The notes: generated from the sequence alone by a model not told the origin. A stretch of 64,000 nucleotides of DNA from Streptomyces sp. NBC_01288 (GCF_035982055.1 NZ_CP108427.1:5641001-5705000), one strand, 5' to 3'; numbered from the stretch's first letter, positions 15,581 to 25,510 are shown. Numbers and translations are program-made.

Positions 15581-17188
15581 ATGAGTGTGGACACCAGAAC
15601 ACCCCGCACACCCACGGGGGACGGCCCGTCGGGCTTCGACGACGCTCCCGCGCTGAGCATGGTGAAGGTGCCGAGCGATCCGGCGCAGATCATCGTCAAT
15701 CATGCGAGCTTCCGCGTGCAGTTGGGCGCCTCGTCGCGTCCCCCGTCGCCGCGGATCGCACGGCACCTGAGCGCCACCGAGGCCCCCGGCCGGATCCCCG
15801 CCGTCGGCGCGCGTCGCCGGCCCGTCGTCTGGAGCGGCAAGTCCGCGCCGGACGACACCGGCGCCCACCGGCTGCTCCAGGCCGTGCGCGGCACGGGCGT
15901 CCGCCACGGCGACGAACCGGCCGGCGACGCCGGAGCCACGCAGGTCATCCCCCGTATCGACAGCGGGGGTTACGACGGCGACCTGACCGCGCAGACCATC
16001 GAGACCCCGGTCGTCGGCGCCCAGCGCGGCGGCGACCACGACACCGGCGAGACCCGACTCCTGCCGCCCATGCGGACGGTGGGCAGCGTCTACGACGAAC
16101 CCGCCTACGGGGACCCGGAGTTCGAGGACTTCGAGGGCACGGAACAGGAGCGCCGCACCCGGCGCAACCCCAACGAGCCCGTACGGCACGCCTATTACCC
16201 GGGCCGCCGGATGAACCTCGGGGTCGTCCTCCTCCCGCTCCGCATCTTCCTCGGCTTCATCTCCATCTACGCCGGCATGGGCAAGCTGTGCGACCCCGTC
16301 TACTTCGACGGCGGCAAGCGCGGCTCGATGGTGAAGTGGCTCAACACCCTCCACCCGTGGGAAGTCGCCGAGCCGCTACGGCAGTTCGCGCTCCAGCACC
16401 CGGTCGGCTCCGGGCTCGTCATCGCCTTCGCCCAGGTCATCGTGGGCGTCCTCACGATCCTCGGCCTGTGGCAGCGGGTCGCCGCGGTCTTCGGCGCGCT
16501 GCTCTCGGCGGCACTGATCGTCACGGTCAGCTGGAAGACCGTCCCGGCCTACGACGCCCCCGACATCATCTACCTCGCCGCCTGGTCCCCGCTGATCATC
16601 GCGGGCGCCCCCGTCTACTCCGTCGACGGCCGCCTCGCGGGCAGCGCCTGGCGCCGCCTCGGACCCCGCGCCGACATCTGGGAGCTGCGCCGCTACGTCC
16701 TGCGCCGCGGCGTCCTCGTCACGGCCGTCTCCATCGGCCTCACGCTGCTCGTCGGCTCCCTGCTCGGCGGCGCGGTCCGCGACTCCAGCCGCGTGGTCGT
16801 CCCCGGCCCCGGCGAGGCCCCGCGCAACGAACTGCCGGGCGCCCCGCTCCCCGGCGAACCGACCAAGAGCCACAGCAGCAGCCCCAGGGCGTCCAAGTCC
16901 CCGTCCCAGCACGCGACTTCGGCCAAGCCGTCGGGTGCCGCGACGACCCCGGGCGCGACCCGCTCCTCCTCCGGTACGGCCACCGGCGGCGCCCCCAGCC
17001 AGACCCAGGGCACCGCGGGCCGCACCCAGCCCCAGCAGTCCTCCCCGGCCGGCCAGGCCCCCAGCACCACCTCCGGACCCACGTCCAGCGGCGGCACCAG
17101 CGGCGGCACCGGCTCCAACGGCGGCTCCAGCACCGGGGGTTCATCCTCCTCCGGCCAGCCGGGCCTGGTGGGCGGCCTGTTGGGGTAA
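15581..17188 (+). CDS. DoxX family membrane protein with long polar tails
   Basis: This 535-aa protein has three parts: a charged cytoplasmic N-terminal region of about 205 residues ending RRTRRNPNEPVRHAYYPGRR, a DoxX-type four-helix membrane domain (LGVVLLPLRIFLGFISIYAG ... GSGLVIAFAQVIVGVLTILG ... VFGALLSAALIVTVSW ... YLAAWSPLIIAGAPVYSVDG) plus a fifth helix (GVLVTAVSIGLTLLVGSLLG), and a Ser/Thr/Gly/Pro-rich extracytoplasmic tail of about 140 residues. DoxX proteins associate with quinone or thiosulfate redox processes, but the function of this class is unknown. Confidence 0.88.
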   Translation: MSVDTRTPRTPTGDGPSGFDDAPALSMVKVPSDPAQIIVNHASFRVQLGASSRPPSPRIARHLSATEAPGRIPAVGARRRPVVWSGKSAPDDTGAHRLLQAVRGTGVRHGDEPAGDAGATQVIPRIDSGGYDGDLTAQTIETPVVGAQRGGDHDTGETRLLPPMRTVGSVYDEPAYGDPEFEDFEGTEQERRTRRNPNEPVRHAYYPGRRMNLGVVLLPLRIFLGFISIYAGMGKLCDPVYFDGGKRGSMVKWLNTLHPWEVAEPLRQFALQHPVGSGLVIAFAQVIVGVLTILGLWQRVAAVFGALLSAALIVTVSWKTVPAYDAPDIIYLAAWSPLIIAGAPVYSVDGRLAGSAWRRLGPRADIWELRRYVLRRGVLVTAVSIGLTLLVGSLLGGAVRDSSRVVVPGPGEAPRNELPGAPLPGEPTKSHSSSPRASKSPSQHATSAKPSGAATTPGATRSSSGTATGGAPSQTQGTAGRTQPQQSSPAGQAPSTTSGPTSSGGTSGGTGSNGGSSTGGSSSSGQPGLVGGLLG

Positions 17189-17220
17189 CTGGGCCGGTGG
17201 GCGGCTTGTTGAAGCAGTCG

Positions 17221-17284
17221 CCCACCGGCTGACTCCGGTGGGTATGGCGAAGGGGGCCTGCACTTTTGAGTGCAGGCCCCCTTC
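17221..17284 (+). terminator. Double hairpin, rho-independent terminator
   Basis: A first stem CCCACCGG-N6-CCGGTGGG (17221-17242) is followed by a 16-bp perfect stem (17249-17264 with 17269-17284, loop TTTG) and then GGCTTTGTTTTT. This is a convincing terminator for the DoxX gene. Confidence 0.85.
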
Positions 17285-17290
17285 GGCTTT

Positions 17291-17340
17291 GTTTTTAGGG
17301 GCGCGGGGAACTGCGCGCTCAGCCACACGCGACCCGCACT
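17291..17340 (+). repeat. Dispersed Streptomyces repeat, second copy
   Basis: Contains TTTTTAGGGGCGCGGGGAAC followed by TGCGCGCTCAGCC, the same family as at 12857-12917 and 48501-48535. Confidence 0.65.
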
Positions 17341-18071
17341 CAACGACCCAGCGCAGCAAGCTCCTTGGCAGCTTCCCTGAGGTCCTTCGCGGTGTCGATG
17401 GCCCGCCAGTAAGCCCCTTGAGGAATCGGGAACCCGGCCAACCGCCGTTCACGAGCGAGGTGAGGGAAAGTCGTCCGCTCGTGATCCCCCCGCTCCGGCA
17501 ACAACCCCGCGAACTCGGGCGAGAAGACGTACACCCCCGCATTGATCGCGTACTGCGTCGGCGGCGACTCGATGAAGTCCGTGACGCGCCCGAAGCCGTC
17601 CGTCTGCACGGCCCCCCACGGGATCCGCGGCCGAGCCAGCGCGATCGTCGCGACCGCGTCGCGCTCGGTGTGGAAGTCCGCCATGTCACGCAGCGAGAAC
17701 CGGGTCCAGATGTCCCCGTTCGTGGCGTACCAGGCCTTGTCCGGCCGCGGCAGGTGCGCGGCGGCGTACTTGAGCCCGCCGCCGCGGCCCAGCGGTTCCG
17801 TCTCGACGACCGTGGTCACGTCGACCGGCAGGTCGGCCGACTTCAGCCAGTCCTGGAGCACCTCGGCGAGATGCCCGCAGCTGACCACCACGTCGGTCAC
17901 GCCCTCCTCGGCGAGCCAGACGAGCTGATGGCCGATGATCGGCGTCCCCGTGCCGGGGATCTCGACCATCGGCTTGGGCCGGTCGTCGGTGTACGGGCGC
18001 AGCCGGGATCCCTGGCCACCGGCCAGGATCACGGCTTGGGTGGGGCGCGACGCGGCGTTCGGATCGGTCAT
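17340..18071 (-). CDS. Nucleotidyltransferase (sugar-1-phosphate/NDP-sugar pyrophosphorylase family)
   Basis: Starting MTDPNAASRP at 18071 (the frame to 18116 adds an unlikely tail), this 243-aa protein has the Rossmann-like nucleotidyltransferase signature QAVILAGGQGSRLRPYTDDR followed by PKPMVEIPGTG, the catalytic Asp in YATNGDIWTRFSLRD, and a second metal site in the C-terminal half (FPHLARERRLAGFPI). Such enzymes make NDP-sugars for cell-surface polymers or antibiotic sugars. No sugar pathway genes flank it, so the substrate is unknown. Confidence 0.88.
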   Translation of the reverse strand: MTDPNAASRPTQAVILAGGQGSRLRPYTDDRPKPMVEIPGTGTPIIGHQLVWLAEEGVTDVVVSCGHLAEVLQDWLKSADLPVDVTTVVETEPLGRGGGLKYAAAHLPRPDKAWYATNGDIWTRFSLRDMADFHTERDAVATIALARPRIPWGAVQTDGFGRVTDFIESPPTQYAINAGVYVFSPEFAGLLPERGDHERTTFPHLARERRLAGFPIPQGAYWRAIDTAKDLREAAKELAALGR

Positions 18072-18180
18072 GACCCGAACTGTACGTGGCGGCCCCACCG
18101 CATCTTTCGGCTGCAACCGTTCCTTAATCAGCCGTTACCGACCTCCTACTCCGACCTGTTCCCGCGGGCACCGGCTGCGG

Positions 18181-18636
18181 TCAGCTGTGCGCGGCCATGA
18201 CCCCGGAGGCGAACGCGGTGTCGCACACGGGGCGGGCGTAGGACTGGGCGCGTGCGGCGCCGTAGATACGGACCGCGGCGCGGCCCAGTGCGCGGGCGAT
18301 GGAGGTGCAGTGGGTGGCGAGCGACGGGTGGCCGTTCACCGCCTCCTGGAGGTGCGTCAGGACGACGCCGGGGTTCTTGTCCTGGAGCTCGGTCATGAGC
18401 TGGTCGCGCAGGATGTCCTGCGGGGCGCGTGCGGCGGCCCGCGAGGAGGCTCCGGCCGCCGTGACGTCCGTCGCGGTGAGCATCGAGCTGGAGGGGCTCC
18501 CCGACCAGTTGACCCGGGTGACCGCGAGGGTCCCGGAGAGCACCATGACGACGGGCAGGACGAGGGCGAGCGTGCGGCCGACCCGACGGGCGGGGCCCCG
18601 GCCGCGTCGCGGCTGTTGGTTATTGGAGTGCTTCAC
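18181..18636 (-). CDS. Membrane-anchored exported protein
   Basis: This 151-aa product begins MKHSNNQQPRRGRGPARRVG and has one hydrophobic segment (LALVLPVVMVLSGTLAV) near the N-terminus, followed by an extracytoplasmic helical domain with two Cys (THCTSIARAL and RPVCDTAFASG). It may be a signal-anchored or secreted protein. The S. coelicolor counterpart at this position is uncharacterised; I assign no function. Confidence 0.75.
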   Translation of the reverse strand: MKHSNNQQPRRGRGPARRVGRTLALVLPVVMVLSGTLAVTRVNWSGSPSSSMLTATDVTAAGASSRAAARAPQDILRDQLMTELQDKNPGVVLTHLQEAVNGHPSLATHCTSIARALGRAAVRIYGAARAQSYARPVCDTAFASGVMAAHS

Positions 18637-18794
18637 GCGTGTGAGGGTAGCGTCCGGTAATGATTTGGCGACATTTAGTCACCAATTCGGGGGATGGATC
18701 GGTGCCTCGGATTGGGTAGGGGGTTGACGAACACTGCTCGAAATGACCGCTCTGCCGGGGTATTTGTCGACACGTTCGGGGGCTGTGCGCAACA

Positions 18795-18828
18795 GGAAGG
18801 GCCCCGCGGCGATCCGCGGGGCCCTTCC
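18795..18828. terminator. 15-bp hairpin downstream of msiK
   Basis: Arms 18795-18809 and 18814-18828 pair perfectly with a 4-nt loop, 50 bp beyond the msiK stop (msiK reads leftward). Confidence 0.8.
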
Positions 18829-18877
18829 TGGGAACGTTTGATCAGTCGGTGAGAACCGACCGGCCGGTGAGGACCGA

Positions 18878-20014
<1,137 letters not shown>

Positions 20015-20239
20015 GATGAAGGGCCCCCTTCTACCGGCAGGAACGTGCCGGACGATCCGTTGTAGGAAGGTGGTGGTGTAGTCCACGCGAGTGAACTGGG
20101 TCAGGACGGTACCTGGCGTTTGCCTGGTCTGTCAGTACCTGGGCCCATGTGAACTTCGAGGAAATTTTCGACAGGGGGCCGCGGGGACCTGGGTACACTG
20201 CACGGGCACGTGATCGCGCGCGTCGTCGCGCCCACGCAG

Positions 20240-20313
20240 GCCTCCTTAGCTCAGTTGGCCAGAGCAACGCACTTGTAATGCGTAGGTCGTCGGTTCGAAT
20301 CCGACAGGGGGCT
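20240..20313 (+). tRNA. tRNA-Thr(TGT)
   Basis: The 74-nt gene folds into a full cloverleaf. The acceptor stem GCCTCCT (20240-20246) pairs with AGGGGGC (20306-20312) with one G-U, the anticodon arm is ACGCA-CTTGTAA-TGCGT with anticodon TGT at 20274-20276, and the T arm is GTCGG-TTCGAAT-CCGAC. CCA is not encoded. Its 3' 42 bases plus one are duplicated at 41290-41332. Confidence 0.95.
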
Positions 20314-20314
20314 C
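20272..20314 (+). repeat. attL: 43-bp core within tRNA-Thr
   Basis: The core runs from the anticodon loop to the end of the tRNA and is identical to 41290-41332. Upstream and downstream bases differ, so the limits are sharp. Confidence 0.9.
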
Positions 20315-20379
20315 CTTCGAAGGCCAGGTCATATAGCTTCTGACCTGGCCTTTCCTTGTTCCCTTGAGCGGGTACCGGT

Positions 20380-20699
20380 CTAGACCACTTGTTGATTGGG
20401 CCCCGAAGTGGCCAGATGGGGCCCGATCTGGGGCCCGCGTGGGTCCGGTTCATCCGCCTTCGGTTTCTTTCTCCGAGTATGTGGTGATGAGGTCTAAGCA
20501 GGCTGAAGCCTTCGCGGTGTGCATGCTGGTCAGCATCCGTCTGGCATGTGTGGGTCGCTATGCGCGTCGAGGAGTGCCCGAGAATCGCGTGCACTACTTT
20601 CAGCGCGGCGTCGGCGTCGGCGGCCAGCGCCAGGCCCTCGGCCTCGTGGCGGTCGTCGTGGAACCGGATCGGCGGCAGGCCGGACAGCTCTACCGGTGG
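20380..20699 (-). pseudogene. Tyrosine recombinase (integrase) C-terminal remnant
   Basis: The minus strand encodes LPPIRFHDDRHEAEGLALAA, then ALKVVHAILGHSSTRIATHT, matching the box II region of phage/ICE tyrosine integrases (H-D-x-R-H ... LGHSS ... TxxY). The catalytic Tyr is replaced by Cys (THTCQTD). A stop codon immediately upstream (TGA before DPPVELSG) removes the rest of the protein, and no N-terminal part is found. The tail AGPRSGPIWPL resembles Streptomyces integrase C-termini. It therefore looks like a dead fragment. Confidence 0.75.
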
Positions 20700-20901
20700 G
20701 TCTCAGCGGTCGGAGAAGTATTGCGGGTGGCGCATCTTGCAGTCCGGCGAGGCGGGCACGGTGCTCCAGGCGGCGCGAGTTGTCGGGAACAACACCTGAC
20801 GCCCCACGGGGACCGCGCCCCACCACCCACCCGCGGACGACGGCACCGCCCGGTGACCGTACGGACTCGCCGCAGACCCGGCCTGCCCGAAGGAACCCGG
20901 C

Positions 20902-21312
20902 GTGGATCTCCAGCCGATCACCTACTCCGAGTCCACTACCGCCGACCGCCCCTGGCTGGCCTCCCGGCACGGACTCGACACCCCACTCACCGTCACCCTC
21001 GACATCGCCCTGTTCACCAGCGGCACGCACTACAGGCCCAGCAGCCTCCTCCAGCCACGCAACACCTTCCTCTCCGGCATCCTGCTCGGCCGCATCAGCG
21101 CCACCGGCCTCTACGGACCGTGGGACAAGACCGCCACCGACGGCCGCGCCACCTTCACCGGCGTCCTGCTCGCCGAGGTCCCCTTCGCCCAGACCAGCAC
21201 CCGGGCCGGGGCGGCCCTGCTGTGGCACGGCGTCATCGCGGCCGCCCACATCCCCGGTGGCTTGAACCCGGCGGACATCACCCAGTCGACCGCGCAGATC
21301 CACTTCATCTGA
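20902..21312 (+). CDS. Phage head decoration-like protein
   Basis: This 136-aa product starts with GTG (MDLQPITYSESTTADRPWLA) with an AAGGAAC purine tract upstream. It precedes a capsid gene in the same direction by 24 bp. Its size, beta-rich composition (TVTLDIALFTSGTHY ... ATFTGVLLAEVPFAQ) and place match the head decoration protein usually encoded just before major capsid protein E in actinobacteriophages. There are no portal, terminase or protease genes before it. Confidence 0.7.
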   Translation: MDLQPITYSESTTADRPWLASRHGLDTPLTVTLDIALFTSGTHYRPSSLLQPRNTFLSGILLGRISATGLYGPWDKTATDGRATFTGVLLAEVPFAQTSTRAGAALLWHGVIAAAHIPGGLNPADITQSTAQIHFI

Positions 21313-21336
21313 TTCATCTGAGGAGCCGCACCGACC

Positions 21337-22385
21337 ATGCTCGACACCCTGCTGCGCGACATCGACGCCGCCGACATCAACGCCTTCGCCCGCACCATGA
21401 CCACCCCAGCCGACTACGAGCTGACCCGCACGGTCATGCCCGAACGCCGCCTGAACTCCGTCAAGTTCCGCATCAAGAGCAGCAAGCGCCGCGTGAACGC
21501 CGCGAAGTTCCGCGCCTACGATGCCCAGACCGCCGTAGCCCGCCGCCAGGCCGAGAAGATCCTCACCGAGGGCATGCTTCCGCCGCTCGGACAGAGGCTG
21601 CTGATCGGCGAACTCGAACTGATCCTCCTCGACACCTCCCGCGGCGCAGACGCCACGGAGTTCGTCGAGCTGCTCTACGACGACATCGAGCGCCATGTCG
21701 AGTCGATCCACAACCGCATGGAACTGGCCGCCGGCGACCTCCTCACCGACGGGATCTTCACCCTCAACGGCGAGAACGGCCTCCACCTGGAAGCCGACTT
21801 CGGAGTCCCCGCCGCCAACATGCCCACGGCCGCCAAGCCCTGGTAGGACCCGACCAGCGACCCCCTCGCCGACGAACTCCGATGGATCGAATACCTCCGC
21901 TCCATCGGCGCCCCACTCCCCACCCGCGTCATCACCTCGTACAAGGCCCGAGCGACCCTCGCCGCGCACGACGCCTACCGCGCGGCGTACTACGGCAGCG
22001 TCAACGGCTCCACCACCCCCACAGCGGTCCTCGCCCCGAACGAGGTCGAGGTCGTCCGTGCCCGTTACAACCTCCGGCCGATCACCGTCTACGACGTCCA
22101 GATCTCCGTCGACGACACCTACCAGCGCGTCATCCCTGAGGACCGCTGGATCCTCCTCCCGCCGAACCCGCAGTCATGGGCGGAGACCCAGTACGGCATC
22201 ACAGCGGAGTCCCTGGTCCTGTCCTCCGGCACGAACCCGGCGATCACCCGCGAGGACGCCTCCGGCATCGTCATCACCCAGGGCTACCAGGACGACCCGG
22301 TCCAGGTCTGGACGAAGGGCGCCGCGGTCGCCATGCCCATCCTGTACGTCCCGGACATCCACATCACGGCAAAGGTGCTGCATGA
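21337..22385 (+). pseudogene. Phage major capsid protein E, interrupted by an amber codon
   Basis: The 169-aa open part starts MLDTLLRDIDAADINAFART with good spacing from GAGGAGC, and matches the start of capsid protein E (KFRIKSSKRRVNAAKFRAYD). It stops at TAG (21844-21846), but the same frame stays open with protein-like sequence (DPTSDPLADELRWIEYLRSI ... RWILLPPNPQSWAETQYGIT ... AMPILYVPDIHITAKVL) up to the next gene. A Ser codon TCG changed to TAG would explain it. The expected stop overlapping the next ATG is also absent in frame, consistent with a second, one-base lesion at about 22380. Without amber suppression the product would be half-length. Confidence 0.75.
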
Positions 22386-22687
22386 CACTCACCGACGCCG
22401 AGTACGCCTACCTCCGCTCCGAACTCGGCGAGACCGACCGCAGCGACCTGGATGTACGTCACATGCGTCTCGGCTCGGTGGAGGCCGTCGCCGTGGAGGT
22501 TCTCCGCGAGCGCAGGGCGGCGCTCGTCGTTGATCCTTTGGCCGTCACGGTCCAAGGGGTCGCCACGGTGAACACCGCGGAGAACGTCAAGGCGATCGAG
22601 CGCCAGATCGCCGGCCTGACAGTGGAGACGTCAGCTGGATCCGGCTTTGTCTCTCCTGTCCCTCTGCTTCGTCGGCCTGGTAGGTGA
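22382..22687 (+). CDS. Small phage head protein, probably C-terminally truncated
   Basis: The 101-aa frame begins MTLTDAEYAYLRSELGETDR at an ATG directly at the end of the capsid region. Small proteins with this beginning follow capsid genes in actinobacterial prophages. The part to about residue 78 (NTAENVKAIERQIAGL) looks genuine; the rest (SAGSGFVSPVPLLRRPGR) has no family character and may be read-in across a deletion junction, since no portal-neck or tail gene follows. Confidence 0.55.
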   Translation: MTLTDAEYAYLRSELGETDRSDLDVRHMRLGSVEAVAVEVLRERRAALVVDPLAVTVQGVATVNTAENVKAIERQIAGLTVETSAGSGFVSPVPLLRRPGR

Positions 22688-23068
22688 CCTCACGGAATCG
22701 ACGCTGGGCTCCGCACTCCGTCTGTGCCCGTGCCGTCGCCCCACTGGCGTTGAGACGTCGCACGGCGCGTGACCTCCGGCCAGGGGCGGCGTTGAAGATG
22801 TGAACGTGAACCGGACGTCGCTCCGAGGAGATGCTCCCCGCTGGTGATCTTGTCGGAGTGAACCCGTACCATTGATCACCTCGGAAGGCACCAGAGCGCT
22901 GCATCAGCCCCACGGGTCGGTTTCACCGTAATATTCTCGGGGTGCTTGGGGTGGCCCGCTGGTTGACCTCAGCCTTTCTGGCAGGCGAAATGTCGGACAC
23001 CTTGATCTCACCAGCGGATGCGTGATGTCCTGGTGCTCGTTGTTCTCGTTGGCGTGGAGGTTCGTGCT
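22688..23068. other. Junction between phage remnant and defence island
   Basis: About 380 bp with no gene I can support. It includes CGTAATATTCTCGG at 22928-22941, more AT-rich than average and a plausible promoter zone for the methyltransferase. Confidence 0.4.
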
Positions 23069-25045
23069 GTGGCGAAGCAGTACTACGGCGTGCCTCTCGA
23101 GCGGAGCGACCAGCTGAAGCTCAAGTCGCACAGGTACAGCTGTAAGCCTGAGAAGTTCGCCGGATGGCTGGAAGGGTTCGGTAGCGGACGGCGACTCGCG
23201 GTCGACCTCTTCTCCGGAGCGGGTGGTTTGAGCCTTGGGCTTCAACGGGCTGGCTGGACGGTGGCAGCCGCCGTCGACCACGACGAGCGAGCCCTGGAAA
23301 CGCATGCCGCGAACTTTCCCGGCATGAGCCTGCGCATGGATCTGGGCAGTCCCGACGAACGTGACAAGCTTGAGGAGCTCTTGGAGCCGGCCAAGGGCAA
23401 GATCGATCTGGTCGCGGGCGGGCCACCCTGCCAGCCGTTCAGCAGGGCGGGACGCAGCAAGATCCGTAGCCTTGTCGACCACCACGGCCGTGATCCCCAC
23501 GACCGTCGCAAGGAGCTGTGGAGTGCTTACCTCGACGTCGTGAAGCGGATCCGTCCGCGTGCGGTTCTCATGGAGAACGTGCCCGACATGGGGCTTGGTG
23601 ACGACTTCTTCGTGGTTCGTACGATCGAGCAGCAGTTGGAGGAGCTCGGTTACGCGACGCAGTTGCGTCTTGTCGACGCATGGCGCCACGGAGTCCCTCA
23701 GCACCGGAAGCGCCTGATCCTTTTGGCGCGGAACGACGTGGAGAAGTTCGAGTGGCGTGCCGAGACGAAGGAACGCACCACGCTGCGAGACGCCATCGGT
23801 GACCTGCCCGAACTGCCCGTCGTGGCCAGGGAACGCATCGGAAGTCGTGAGTGGCCGTACAGCACTCCTGAGAAGCTGTCCCCTTTCGCGACGGAGATGC
23901 GGAAGCGTGCGCCGAAGGATCACGTCTGGGACCACATGACCCGCAGGGTCAGGCCGGACGACTTCGAGATCTTCTCCGGGATGAACTCCAAGACCCTGTA
24001 CTCGGACATCGATCCGAAGCTTCAGCGGTACAACGCTGATCAGTTCACGGACAAGTACAAGAAGCTGGACTGGGCCGATCTCAGCAGGTCGATCACGGCG
24101 CACATCGCCAAGGACGGCTACTGGTACATCCACCCGGAACAGCAACGCACCCTGACCGTCCGCGAGGCGGCACGAGTGCAGACCTTCCCCGACCGGTTCC
24201 GGTTCGCCGGAACGCGCAGTGACGCCTTTCGGCAGATCGGCAACGCCGTGCCGCCCCTGCTCGGCCAGGCAGCGGCCGAAGCGCTGCTGCCCTCGGGCGA
24301 GGGGCAACCGGACGGGGTCGGACTCAAGCCTCACTGGCGTACGGTGCGCAGGGACCTGACTGTCTGGGCGGAACGGCAGCGTGAAGAGGGCGCCTGGTAC
24401 CAGCTCCCGGGCCGGATGTCTCCGTTGTCCGCAGCGGTGGTGGCCATACTGTCCGGCACCAAGCTGAAGCCCGATCAGCTGAAGGCAATGGTCGAGGTCG
24501 TAAGGGAATGCCGGTCTCTGACCAAGAGCGCCTTCAAGGCCCTCCTCGACAAGGCTCCCAGCACGGCTGCTCGCGCTCGCATCGACCGGATGGTTGTCGT
24601 GGTGGACGACGAGGACGTGTGGGCGAAGCCGGAGGACGTCCATGGACGTCTGGAGCTGAAACCAGCAGAGAGTACTCTCTTTCGGCTTCTGGCCAACGAG
24701 GACCTGCTCTGGGTGGGACAGGGCGCGCTGCGGGTCGCCGCTCGTCTGAACGACAGCGACTCGGACCGTACGAACAGGCTTAGCGACGGCCGTGTGAACC
24801 TCGTGAAACTGGTCGGAGCGGGGGAGGACGCGCCCCTGCGCATGGCGGCGCTGCGCCTGATCGGAACAACCCTGTGCCGGGCGAAGGAGCCGCTCTGTTA
24901 CGAGTGTCCCCTGAGCAAGTACTGCGCCGGGAGGGACGACGCTTCGGGTGACTTGTTCACCGACGCGTTGGACGAGACACAGGGTCGGATCCCGGCGCCT
25001 GCTCAGGCCCGTGAGTCCGTGCGCCGCACCGCTGGGCGAGACTGA
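23069..25045 (+). CDS. dcm: DNA cytosine-5 methyltransferase with C-terminal Fe-S/HhH-like domain
   Basis: Starting at the GTG with GGAGG 8 bases upstream (VAKQYYGVPLERSDQLKLKS) the protein is 658 aa, about 220 longer than a typical Dcm. Motif I is AVDLFSGAGGLSLGLQRAGW, motif IV GGPPCQPFSRAG with catalytic Cys, motif VI LMENVPD, motif VIII GVPQHRKRLILLAR, motif X AFRQIGNAVPPLLGQAAAEA. After about residue 415 a helical domain ends with CRAKEPLCYECPLSKYC, the Cys-x6-Cys-x2-Cys-x5-Cys spacing of the [4Fe-4S] cluster of endonuclease III-type HhH glycosylases. It presumably marks host DNA for the adjacent defence genes. Its 3' end overlaps vsr on the other strand by 89 bp. Confidence 0.92.
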   Translation: MAKQYYGVPLERSDQLKLKSHRYSCKPEKFAGWLEGFGSGRRLAVDLFSGAGGLSLGLQRAGWTVAAAVDHDERALETHAANFPGMSLRMDLGSPDERDKLEELLEPAKGKIDLVAGGPPCQPFSRAGRSKIRSLVDHHGRDPHDRRKELWSAYLDVVKRIRPRAVLMENVPDMGLGDDFFVVRTIEQQLEELGYATQLRLVDAWRHGVPQHRKRLILLARNDVEKFEWRAETKERTTLRDAIGDLPELPVVARERIGSREWPYSTPEKLSPFATEMRKRAPKDHVWDHMTRRVRPDDFEIFSGMNSKTLYSDIDPKLQRYNADQFTDKYKKLDWADLSRSITAHIAKDGYWYIHPEQQRTLTVREAARVQTFPDRFRFAGTRSDAFRQIGNAVPPLLGQAAAEALLPSGEGQPDGVGLKPHWRTVRRDLTVWAERQREEGAWYQLPGRMSPLSAAVVAILSGTKLKPDQLKAMVEVVRECRSLTKSAFKALLDKAPSTAARARIDRMVVVVDDEDVWAKPEDVHGRLELKPAESTLFRLLANEDLLWVGQGALRVAARLNDSDSDRTNRLSDGRVNLVKLVGAGEDAPLRMAALRLIGTTLCRAKEPLCYECPLSKYCAGRDDASGDLFTDALDETQGRIPAPAQARESVRRTAGRD

Positions 25046-25454
25046 GCGCTGCTCGCTCGACGTTGGTCCGGATCTCGCACTCCCAGATCCGGACCAACGT
25101 CCACCCCGCGGCCTCCGCGGCCTCGGTGTTGCGGAGGTCCCGCTCCTTGTTCGTCTCGATCTTCTCTCTCCACAGGGCGGCGTTCGGTCCCCTGAAGACC
25201 GCAGCTCCGTGGGTAGGGCAGCCGTGCCAGAAACACCCGTCGACGAACACGGCGACGCCGTACTGGGGCAGGACGAAGTCAGCCGCGCAACGAGTCGCGA
25301 CCCTGCGCTGGAGCCGGAAGCGGAGCCCGAGCCGGTGCACGGCCTTCCGAAGAGCCACCTCGGGGGCGGTGTCACGCACGCGTCTTCCGCGGAGGTGTTC
25401 GCCCTTGTTCGTGCTGACCCAGCGTCCGCCTGGCGCGCTCTCAGCTTGTGTCAT
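24957..25454 (-). CDS. vsr: Very short patch repair (Vsr) endonuclease
   Basis: This 165-aa protein shows the Vsr fold: an N-terminal segment RRVRDTAPEVALRKAVHRLG, ADFVLPQYGVAVFVDGCFWH with the catalytic Asp, the zinc/metal region GCPTHGAAVFRGPNAALWRE, and WTLVRIWECEI. Vsr nicks beside T:G mismatches produced by deamination of 5-methylcytosine, protecting sites modified by its partner Dcm. It converges with and overlaps the methyltransferase gene by 89 bp. Some Vsr-like proteins in defence loci act as restriction enzymes instead; which applies here is not visible. Confidence 0.92.
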   Translation of the reverse strand: MTQAESAPGGRWVSTNKGEHLRGRRVRDTAPEVALRKAVHRLGLRFRLQRRVATRCAADFVLPQYGVAVFVDGCFWHGCPTHGAAVFRGPNAALWREKIETNKERDLRNTEAAEAAGWTLVRIWECEIRTNVERAALSLAQRCGARTHGPEQAPGSDPVSRPTRR

Positions 25455-25510
25455 GTTCGTGGTTCCAGCCTGTCCGCAGCCCTCTGGGGTGAGAGTGCCA
25501 CACTCTCCTC

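Noticed and set aside
21844..21846. TAG in the capsid gene as a programmed readthrough or suppressed codon
   Set aside because: No suppressor tRNA or readthrough context is visible; a simple nonsense mutation in a decayed prophage is the easier explanation, so it was listed as a pseudogene.
20364..22139. 591-codon plus-strand open frame across the phage remnant
   Set aside because: Its product is His/Pro/Arg-rich with no protein character; the decoration and capsid frames in the same region have recognisable family sequence.
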